A program made the translations under genes and the position numbers. This document shows, piece by piece, positions 39,301 through 44,129 of a stretch of DNA of 64,000 bases. Every line of letters begins with the position of its first letter. Position 1 is the stretch's first letter. Source of the stretch: Lewinellaceae bacterium (GTDB taxonomy: Bacteria > Bacteroidota > Bacteroidia > Chitinophagales > Saprospiraceae). The notes below the pieces were generated by a model. That model searched no databases and was not told the origin of the DNA. It saw only the letters and a list, made by a program, of their open reading frames with translations. The stretch lies in contig JACJYR010000005.1 of NCBI GenBank assembly GCA_020636005.1, positions 1 through 64,000 on the forward strand, in the 5' to 3' direction.

Positions 39301-39922
39301 GGCCAGGGCCATAAGTGACGGTCGTCTTGAGGGTGTCGAGGGAAGAGGTCAGGCCAGTTTGGATGATTTGTATTTCACGGGTATAGGTTTCCCCGAGCAG
39401 GTTGCCCACATAATTGCCATTGGTCTGCCCGATGATGTTCACCTTTTGCCGTTTGATGGAATTGTTGTACTCCGGGGAATTGACATAGGTCCTTGTTCCG
39501 GGCACCCCATTTTTATCCAGGTAGGTGAAATGGAACCTGGCATAAGCCTGCCCGCCATTTTCGATAAAATCCAGCATGTCGCAGTTGATGCGGGCCTCGA
39601 AAGTATAGACCTGGTTGCCGTTGAGCGAACCAAGTTGAATGACCGGATGTGTCAGGTTCGCCGCATTTTCTGAAACTTGTGGCAGGAAAGAACCTGGGAT
39701 GTACAAGGTGCCGGAGGTGCCGAGGTACCCTAAGTTAAGATCCAACTGCAGGTTGGAAACATCGTCAGCGGAAACATCAATTGAAAACACGGCAGCATCG
39801 CCACAAATGTTCAGCAGCGGGAAATCCTTGTCGGGCGGGATGAAGTCATTGACAATAAACTGGGCAGTAGCCGAAGTCCATACCAGGCATAGCAAGAGCA
39901 GGGGGGGGAATATTCTTTTCAT
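33344..39922 (-). CDS. 2192-residue secreted surface protein with DUF11 and SdrD_B-like domains
   Basis: A signal peptide ends near TSATAQ. Most of the protein is beta-rich repeats of no family I recognise, with Cys-rich stretches (for example SYGCDGTDC and LAWGGCCSGPCDG). Towards the C-terminus are two DUF11 modules (near 1736, LELTKQVDLSETAIGDILTF; near 1932, LEVNKSVSTNSVLVGNQITY) and at about 2062-2180 an SdrD_B-like domain (SIGNYVWHDLDQDGRQDPGE). It ends shortly after, at ELPSVQISGK, with neither a type A nor a type B sorting domain visible, unusual for a protein of this kind. It is the first gene of the minus-strand series and its stop lies 233 bases before the giant adhesin start. A run of eight C in the signal-peptide codons may allow slippage. 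A surface or matrix role is inferred from the domains. Confidence 0.88.
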   Translation of the reverse strand: MKRIFPPLLLLCLVWTSATAQFIVNDFIPPDKDFPLLNICGDAAVFSIDVSADDVSNLQLDLNLGYLGTSGTLYIPGSFLPQVSENAANLTHPVIQLGSLNGNQVYTFEARINCDMLDFIENGGQAYARFHFTYLDKNGVPGTRTYVNSPEYNNSIKRQKVNIIGQTNGNYVGNLLGETYTREIQIIQTGLTSSLDTLKTTVTYGPGLSVSNRKINGLPIDPADWTLLSSGPSGDVYQLLIGNFGKYSNNGVAGNLDMNATFDLPTNNQIDAEYFIFSEEVTLAACGNMLTTWEASYGCDGTDCAMLDAQFGAALSTNPPGISVSATSRTFPACMDGATEHTYTITNAGPGWATNLYFRIEASNSNRNAVDAASVSYQLNGGPPQAFNLAQMTNTVGLPGGNCNAGALNYFRRFDTDTLLTLAPGETIVLKFNTYQCCQEGCGTAPSYFGSSLQARYFLPCGQSIITSDSSDPTVDLNSTGASTVPGNMVFGATETFSYNLISVDAQLPQIRNQGQFCIDIDVPANLQWDSSNGITWVGSDGTTTISTTLVEANGIPVLGGFVNGPATIKACFGPGFGNNVSLYRNSNVNIDLTYYNCTCGTNVTTAAAMYFEYGPACPNPCRLNLFCETDLTNLAWGGCCSGPCDGLVSASYSIERTCFGLPDNDQDGCPDAMGSLNMANIRKDRAMKGDELRFTATAVVNLTGGTVSTLDYIYFENDFSTNGHRILMPVGNNVLTIVSGGNTYECNMVASVNDGNTVRWDIAAPTIEGCGTVPMGFSYQDGDEITLSGDVVYTDNIGCDIANVYFNTCFYGALTAAPVAPADRFKCSPGLPGYFEGVGFSFSQSNGTREFTGCGYVNGLNSIFCIGDGVVGSDPFPYEYRQWSYITQAKMAMPEGYLFNRATYGVNRTISTNIGDNRNVTLSDQVQIVNDTFVSYFLNVLDTCGAAPFSDGGNEMRSTFYYDVPCTAELNVDKDAYHEVTRVVKFCSPYLDDEYYTFSSGHTFTPTGPDLNLLAVNNLSEPDDKEGRWQLLLQNNGNGANNAFLVIIDPASIDPVGLTFSNGNPVPVTNGVYQLGNVGLGSAINFNLNFTYDNCGRDSLMVVAGFDCLSYPNNRLDILSGGWPCNLDTLWLYVRPKPGSIDQAVIQAPDLVTACQDFTYEVQFDNNGLAKLYDPQMAVFMPYSSGLDFVPGEVQLCYPCNPASPVYNITTPPTLTISTTLGIEHIWDINQLVPVIQANGLPGLGDPVTANRTLRMKFGVETNCNFTIGEFPRFTSRTNTACNQVLTSIIQTGAAIDVSGSHFDYKANLVIELLGPASGPVNACGGKGTVRNTVQFPSITNGKDSILIALPAGTIYVPGSAFFDDPTDVTSTTPKLNNVNGIQEVIFNIRAGLPAFKDIVYQIDFQADPNNIPCNIPTQPIIGRAFIPNVLNCDGDLCDVRFITGADEVDVDFVKYDYEVTGYDIAVPCGATQVDIHSMVIKNAGDFATSIPTTVNIYADVDANGDIGPGDVLLGSLVYSNPIAAGASATLSGSFPALPGQTCPLLVDFTSCTCTDAVPLTEVKYENAGAETTICSGATFTLGCGENVPGFNYFWSGLNGAPTSALSNRLVPNPSFNYTNTNTYPDTLDYVLATTFGACLSFDTLRIIVLPLLTTVGPSQAICPTGTVTLQGPLGFTNYQWSPVTGLSNPNSPRPILSSLSGNTTFVLSYTNEEGCLEKYQETVKLGFNCTDLELTKQVDLSETAIGDILTFSLEVVNKGPLPASGIQITDLLPSSLLYVTHLPTTANYNDVSGIWNIGIMDVGDTLMLQIKAIVLEAGLVYNCAEITALDNTDIDSTPNNGNPNEDDKGTSCTTVPTIIACDNEPPGIVAPPDGFYQWYIDGNPIAGATGQTFVVDYQALPAALGTHRYSPRPDGSCSYVVSITDCSADLEVNKSVSTNSVLVGNQITYTIQVSNDGPSEATNVTLQDLLPAGVAYLSNSASAGSYSNTAGTWSIPSIGVGETESLQITVEVTAAGTNIVNVAQITTADQPDIDSTPGNDDGDQSEDDEDAEVVTSALVASIGNYVWHDLDQDGRQDPGEQPIQDVVVTLRAANTGMVIAIATTGPDGKFLFMNIPAGNYYLTFDISGTGAFSSFVPTLKDNWADTADSDISSSGQTNVFSFNPAAGDNLTFAAGYHQECELPSVQISGK
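39901..39908 (-). repeat. C8 homopolymer within signal-peptide codons of the 2192-residue protein
   Basis: In the coding sense codons 5-8 (Phe-Pro-Pro-Leu) form an uninterrupted run of eight C, only 14 bases after the start codon begins. Gain or loss of one base would shift the frame within the signal peptide. Such tracts drive phase variation in other surface-protein genes; whether this one varies is unknown. Confidence 0.6.
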
Positions 39923-40590
39923 GTAAAAAAAATTGCATCAAATTGACTCAAATTTTGGAATCGTCAACGTTGAAAACGCGACGGGATTTACAAAAGCATT
40001 TTTGTTGATGAATACCATGACAGACCTTCTTCCATTGAGAAAAGGGCCATCGTTGAGATACCAAACTTTTTGATAGGATGAAGTAAAAGTAAGAACCCAG
40101 CCTATGGGCTGGATTAGAGGCAGATTGTTTTTTTGCTTCCGGGATTATTCAAAATGGTTCTTTCTTGGCCAGGTTGTGATTAAACCTTTTCAAGAAGCAC
40201 ACTTACGACACATAACAAAATTGTTGCCAGTAAACACAGTGCCGGTTCTAAACTTACTTTAAGTTTTCTTTATTGGGAGGATGGGTTTTTAATGTTTATG
40301 GCTGATCCAGAAGCGCCGGGCTTGATATGCACAGCGCTCCAACATAGCAAAACATCAGCAGCTGATTATGAGAAAAGTCATCAGGTCGGAAAGGGGGATA
40401 AGCTAAATTTGGAGGAAGCAAAAGAAATGGGATTTGACTTGGCAAAGGGCGTACATTAAGATTCCCGGCCTGGTCAATACTCCTTGATATAGTTTTAAGT
40501 TTTGCAAGTAAGCGGGAAACGAAAAAGGATTGTTTTGTTTAACCATGCCTGTGTGGCCAAAACCAGACGGTAGATAAACGAGATAGCCTT
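39923..40590. other. intergenic region upstream of two divergent genes
   Basis: 668 bases lie between the start of the 2192-residue protein (minus strand) and the hydroxylase gene (plus strand). I see no credible gene, no RNA gene and no clear inverted repeat with a T tract. It should contain the promoters of both genes, but no strong TTTG / TAnnTTTG pair stood out. Confidence 0.6.
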
Positions 40591-41244
40591 ATGAAAATTA
40601 ACAACAAAGGACAAGCTGCCCTTTTTTCCAACAAGTACCTCGAAGCGGCGACAAAAACCCACCCTGCCGTTATTTTCTCCATGTACCTTCCCTTGATAGG
40701 CTACATGCTTTTCTACGGCAAAGCCAATTTACACCTGGAATGGGGCCAGCTGCTGTTGCTATTCTTTAGCGGCATAGTCTTTTGGTCATTTTTTGAATAT
40801 ATAGCTCACCGTTATCTTTTCCACCTCCGTTTTAACCACCCGGCGGTACAGCGCATGGTGTATCTTTTTCATGGAAACCATCATGAGTTTCCTCGTGACA
40901 AAAGCCGTCTTTTGATGCCTCCAATCCCGAGCATTCTGCTCTCCAGCAGCATTTTCGTACTGCTGTACGCAATTATGCGCTTGAATGCTGTCGCATTTTT
41001 TCCAGGTTTTATTTTGGGTTATCTTATTTATGGAGGTATGCACTATGCCATCCATGCCATGGCCCCACCCTTTCCCTGGCTGAAACCGCTATGGCGCAAC
41101 CATACGCTGCACCACTACAAGAACGAACATTTTGGTTTTGGGGTAAGCTCGACCCTCTGGGATCATGTTTTCGGGACGGCATTCGACCTTTCAAAGCATA
41201 AGGAGGACAAGGAAAAGGTGAAGGAGTTGATGTTCAAGGATTAG
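40591..41244 (+). CDS. fatty acid hydroxylase / sterol desaturase superfamily membrane protein
   Basis: This 217-residue integral membrane protein has hydrophobic segments near 28-45, 53-70, 113-130 and 132-150. It carries the di-iron histidine clusters of the superfamily: HRYLFH (73-78), HGNHH (94-98), HYAIH (151-155) and HTLHH (171-175), plus His180. Spacing and length resemble the fatty acid 2-hydroxylase (Scs7/FA2H) branch, which hydroxylates the alpha carbon of acyl chains in sphingolipids. Sphingolipids are common in Bacteroidota, which makes that substrate plausible. A carotenoid hydroxylase role cannot be excluded from sequence alone. It stands alone on the plus strand and all histidine motifs are intact. 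Confidence 0.85.
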   Translation: MKINNKGQAALFSNKYLEAATKTHPAVIFSMYLPLIGYMLFYGKANLHLEWGQLLLLFFSGIVFWSFFEYIAHRYLFHLRFNHPAVQRMVYLFHGNHHEFPRDKSRLLMPPIPSILLSSSIFVLLYAIMRLNAVAFFPGFILGYLIYGGMHYAIHAMAPPFPWLKPLWRNHTLHHYKNEHFGFGVSSTLWDHVFGTAFDLSKHKEDKEKVKELMFKD

Positions 41245-41290
41245 CCGTCGCTTCCAATCCGTGCTGCGACAGATTGGACAGCGATGATAC

Positions 41291-41410
41291 TCAAATCTTC
41301 ACCACCCCGCTCTGCTCCCCTACCCCCGTCACCTGCAGCACATGCACCGCCCGGGACATGGCCACATACATCAGGGCCAGTTCGCTGTTTCGGTATCCAG
41401 GGCGTTCGTG
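41291..41410 (-). pseudogene. 3' remnant of a superfamily I (UvrD/Rep-type) helicase gene
   Basis: On the minus strand the frame ending at the stop 41293-41291 reads RNSELALMYVAMSRAVHVLQ, then V-T-G and about twelve more residues. The YVAMSRA core is motif VI of UvrD/Rep superfamily I helicases (usual form YVAMTRA). Only about 35-40 residues remain; the 5' side is replaced by unrelated sequence near 41410. There is no start codon. It is the tail of a helicase gene cut off by a rearrangement next to the attachment-site fragment. Confidence 0.6.
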
Positions 41411-41480
41411 GGTTACAGACCATTTTAAATCAGACCCAATCAGGCCATTTTAAACCAAAATCTGTTGGCAAATTGGCGCC
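41411..41480. mobile_element. possible insertion-sequence end next to the helicase remnant
   Basis: CCATTTTAAA occurs at 41420-41429 and again at 41445-41454 (25-base period), just where the helicase frame breaks off. Short repeated motifs near an end are typical of IS21-family elements. No transposase gene is present, so this would be only a leftover end. The family assignment is weak. Confidence 0.25.
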
Positions 41481-41518
41481 AAAAAAAAAGAGCTATGAAA
41501 ATTAATTCATAACTCTTT
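41481..41518 (-). terminator. rho-independent terminator downstream of the tRNA-Pro fragment
   Basis: On the minus strand AAAGAG-T-TATGAA pairs with TTCATA-G-CTCTTT (41518 down to 41487) around a six-base AT loop and runs into a T tract (the A run at 41481-41489). It lies just after the 3' end of the tRNA fragment, so it is most simply the native terminator of that tRNA gene. Confidence 0.7.
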
Positions 41519-41526
41519 GATTTTCA

Positions 41527-41570
<44 letters not shown>

Positions 41571-41872
41571 CAAGTTTTTTTGACCATATTGTTTCTTTCC
41601 CTTGTTTTTTTTATTTTCTAACTAAAAGAAAATCAACTACTTTTTGACCGTTTGCATATTTTTGTTTACTTTTTGTTTCGGTTGTTTTCCTCGTTTCGCT
41701 TACTTTTCACTTACTTTTTTTGACCGAAAAACAACAAGGAACAATGTTGCAAGCCACGTACAAAATCATGCTTTTCAAAAACCGGAAGCTCAAGCATGGG
41801 GCTTTTCCGGTTGTGCTTCAACTGTTTTTTTTGGAAAAACCGAAGCGCTTCACCTTCGGTAAAAACCTATAG
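41571..41872. other. non-coding stretch between attachment-site fragment and recombinase remnant
   Basis: No gene is supported. Two small hairpins are visible: AACCGGA/TCCGGTT (41780-41786 with 41806-41812) and ACCGAAG/CTTCGGT (41839-41845 with 41854-41860). The AT-rich first half resembles an att-adjacent, arm-site type region. Parts of the lost recombinase N-terminus may be hidden here in other frames. Confidence 0.4.
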
Positions 41873-42505
41873 TGTTTTCAGGAAGGTTGGAATGGACAGA
41901 CAGCTTCATTCAAAAAATCTGCGCCGAACTACCGTGAAAAAAACGCCAATCTCGATAAAGTGGGGGTTAGGGCCAGCGACATACTTTTTGAATTTCAGAG
42001 AGACCAAGTGCCGTTTTCATTTGAGGCTTTCGATGCAAAACTGATCGGTACTGAGAAAAAGCAAACCTATTCCTCCATGAAAAACTTTATCGCTGTTTTG
42101 GTCGAGGAAATGATGGTACAAACCAAGTTGGGCAACGCCAAAATTTACAAAGACTTTGGCGTGGCGCTCAACAACTACCGCCCGACAACCAAGCTGGTGT
42201 TTTCCGACATCAACTACAATTTCCTCAAAGGCTTTGAAACCCACCTTTACAAACGGGGTTGCACCGGGGGTGGCATCCACCATTATATGTGGACGCTCCG
42301 GGCGATTTACAACGAGGCCATCCGGCGGGACTTGGTATCGAAAGACCTCTACCCTTTCAAAAGTCAGCTTAATCCCAACGGTTATTCTTTGATGAACTTG
42401 AAGTCGGAGGCGTCGCCCCGTGCGCTGTCATTGGAGGAGATTGTCGGTGACAGCTACTACCTGTTTGCCTCCAGCAATGCGATGCAGTTGGTTGACGTGT
42501 TCTGA
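41873..42505 (+). pseudogene. truncated tyrosine recombinase (phage/transposon-type integrase)
   Basis: The open frame follows a stop at 41870-41872 and has no good start. It begins around WNGQTASFKKSAPNYREKN, the end of an arm-type DNA-binding domain, and continues through an SAM-like core-binding domain (MKNFIAVLVEEMMVQTKLGN, FSDINYNFLKGFETHLYKRG, WTLRAIYNEAIRRDLV). It stops at QLVDVF, where the catalytic domain with the Arg-His-Arg-Tyr residues should start. Both ends are therefore missing and it cannot recombine DNA. Bacteroidota integrases of this type usually have about 400 residues; about 210 codons remain. It lies beside a tRNA-Pro 3' fragment, which fits a decayed integrative element. 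A conventional annotation might start it at GTG 41960. Confidence 0.8.
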
Positions 42506-42543
42506 TGCTGGACCCAAGATGTACGATTTGCAACAATTTTTCG

Positions 42544-42575
42544 GGGCATGGGGTGATAAAGTCCATGCCCTTTTT
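42544..42575 (+). terminator. rho-independent terminator
   Basis: GGGCATGG (42544-42551) pairs perfectly with CCATGCCC (42563-42570) over an 11-base loop, followed by TTTTT. It sits 39 bases after the recombinase remnant and just before the holin-like gene, where it could limit read-through. Confidence 0.8.
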
Positions 42576-42601
42576 CATCCAAATTCAAAATTCCTAAGCT
42601 T

Positions 42602-42832
42602 ATGGAAACTCAAAAAATGTCCGTCATAGAGCGGCTGGGCGCTCCCACGCCAAACTTTTTCAAAACCATCCGTAACCTGGGGATTGTCCTTGGTGCGGTT
42701 GGAGGCACATTGATTACTATTCCCGTCGCCCTGCCCGCCTGGATATTGGCTGCAGCAAAGGTGTTGGTGGTTGCCGGTTCAGTCGCAGCTGGGGGTCAGC
42801 CAAACAGCGGTGAAGGGCGGCCAATGAGGTAG
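42602..42832 (+). CDS. small holin-like phage-associated membrane protein
   Basis: This 76-residue protein has a short polar start containing GAPTPNFFKTIRNLG, followed by a hydrophobic stretch at about 26-65 that could form one or two membrane helices with an Ala/Gly/Pro-rich turn (VALPAWILAAAKVLV), and a short polar tail. Small proteins with this APTP.FF..LRN.G.. pattern recur in Bacteroidota prophages and phage-like gene sets, and the shape suits a holin. No lysis or tail genes are nearby, so it looks like a leftover of the island marked by the recombinase and tRNA fragments. Met at 42617 is an alternative start. A terminator follows at 42868. Confidence 0.55.
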   Translation: METQKMSVIERLGAPTPNFFKTIRNLGIVLGAVGGTLITIPVALPAWILAAAKVLVVAGSVAAGGQPNSGEGRPMR

Positions 42833-42867
42833 CGTTTTGGATATGTTCATGGGGTCATATTTTTTGG

Positions 42868-42896
42868 AGCCCGGGCGATGAGCCTGGGCTTTTTTG
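42868..42896 (+). terminator. rho-independent terminator after the holin-like gene
   Basis: AGCCCGGGC (42868-42876) pairs with GCCTGGGCT (42882-42890) with one G-U pair and a GATGA loop, and T follows to about 42896. It ends the island remnant transcript before the minus-strand LytTR gene. Confidence 0.8.
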
Positions 42897-43027
42897 TTGC
42901 ACGGGTGGGACAACCTGGTGCGTGGCAACCGGATTGGGTTGGTGGCGGGTTGACAGAAAGCAGGGGTAGTGCCAAAGTGAAATGGAACCATTTGCAGTGG
43001 AACGGCGGCGCTGTGCCTGATACACCC

Positions 43028-43780
43028 TCAAATCTTCGTCATCCTCGCCAAAAACTCTTTTTTGAAATTGCGGCCAATGGGCAGCTCCACTTGCCCGATG
43101 AAGATGATGCTGTTCCCTATGTCCACAGATTCTACCTTGCTGAGGTTGACTATGTAGCTTTTGTGGATGCGGCAGAACTGTTTATGGGGTAAGCGGCGGT
43201 CCATTTCCCGAAGGGAGGATTGTTGGAGGGTCTTTTTGCCGTCTGTGGTTTTGATAATGGAATATCGCCCCTCCACCTCTACCCATAGGATGTCCTCCAA
43301 GTTAATTTTTTTGTACTTGGAGCCGAGCTTGGAATAGAAGTCAGAATCAATTACTTGAGCGGTGCTGGGTTTTGAAATGGTCGGCTGCCGCTCATTTAGG
43401 GCTGTATTTTGTATGGCCAATTCAATAGCCTGCCGCAAGTTCAGTTCGTTCATTTCCCGGCTGATGAAGGCATGGGGCTTGAGTTCCCGGGCCTGTTCGT
43501 AAAGTTCAGATGTATAGTTGGAAGTGATAAAGAGGAACGGGGTATTACTATTGGACTTGATAAACCGGGCCACATCGAGGCCGGTTTTTTCCTCGCCCAG
43601 TTCAATGTCCAGGAGTGCCACATCGGGCCGGTAGGTTGCAAATAATTCAATGGCATTGTTGTAAGAATTGGCCATTTGCAGGTCTTGAATGCCAATTCTA
43701 CGAAGGAAAAAATCCAGGATTTCCTGTTTGGAGGATTCATTTTCTAATACCATTAGCTTGATGGACGAAAGGGTTTTCAT
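43028..43780 (-). CDS. LytTR family response regulator
   Basis: This 250-residue protein has a receiver domain at 1-120 and a LytTR DNA-binding domain at about 148-248. In the receiver the phospho-acceptor is Asp58 (VALLDIELGE), the switch Thr is Thr86 (FITSN) and the conserved Lys is Lys101 before Pro. The usual acidic pair near the N-terminus appears as Glu-Asn-Glu (13-15), a mild departure. The LytTR part shows KINLEDILWVEVEGRYS, the FCRIHKSYIVNLSKV motif and a closing basic strand (LPIGRNFKKEFL). It is divergent from a TPR histidine kinase gene, with 349 bases between the start codons, and the two probably form a two-component pair. Targets cannot be read from the sequence. Confidence 0.93.
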   Translation of the reverse strand: MKTLSSIKLMVLENESSKQEILDFFLRRIGIQDLQMANSYNNAIELFATYRPDVALLDIELGEEKTGLDVARFIKSNSNTPFLFITSNYTSELYEQARELKPHAFISREMNELNLRQAIELAIQNTALNERQPTISKPSTAQVIDSDFYSKLGSKYKKINLEDILWVEVEGRYSIIKTTDGKKTLQQSSLREMDRRLPHKQFCRIHKSYIVNLSKVESVDIGNSIIFIGQVELPIGRNFKKEFLARMTKI

Positions 43781-44129
43781 GCCTTTATTTTTCTCAAAAA
43801 TACATTTGAAATGCGAAATGAATTTTTCGAGGAGTCCATTTTTGTGAGACGATTTTGCACATTATTGCAAGTATATGCACTTAATGACATGAACTTCTAC
43901 AGAAAATTACTTCTGGTGTAAATTTCGCTTAAACTTGCTCAATTTAAAAACCCTAACAAGGGTAGAAGCGGATAGTACCAATTTACACCTGCTTATGGAA
44001 AAATTAAATCCTACAGATGATTTTCCTTGTTTTTTGCAGATGGGCAATTGGTTTGCCAAGTTTTGTACCGGCCAATTCTGGTACTTGTCCACCACCTTCC
44101 CTTCATTTAGCCTCCCTGAAATTAAGCAG
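43781..44129. promoter_or_regulatory. divergent promoter region between LytTR regulator and TPR kinase genes
   Basis: No gene is present. On the minus strand TATTTTTG (43802-43795) matches the Bacteroidota -7 consensus TAnnTTTG, about 15 bases before the LytTR start codon; no convincing -33 TTTG was found. The kinase side is AT rich with TAAATTTC near 43919-43926. Its frame is open back to 43935, but the signal peptide begins at 44130. Confidence 0.35.

Noticed and set aside
41870..41945. Frameshift inside the recombinase remnant
   Set aside because: Careful reading shows a continuous frame from 41873 into the core-binding domain. The defects are a stop at 41870-41872 upstream and loss of the catalytic domain downstream.
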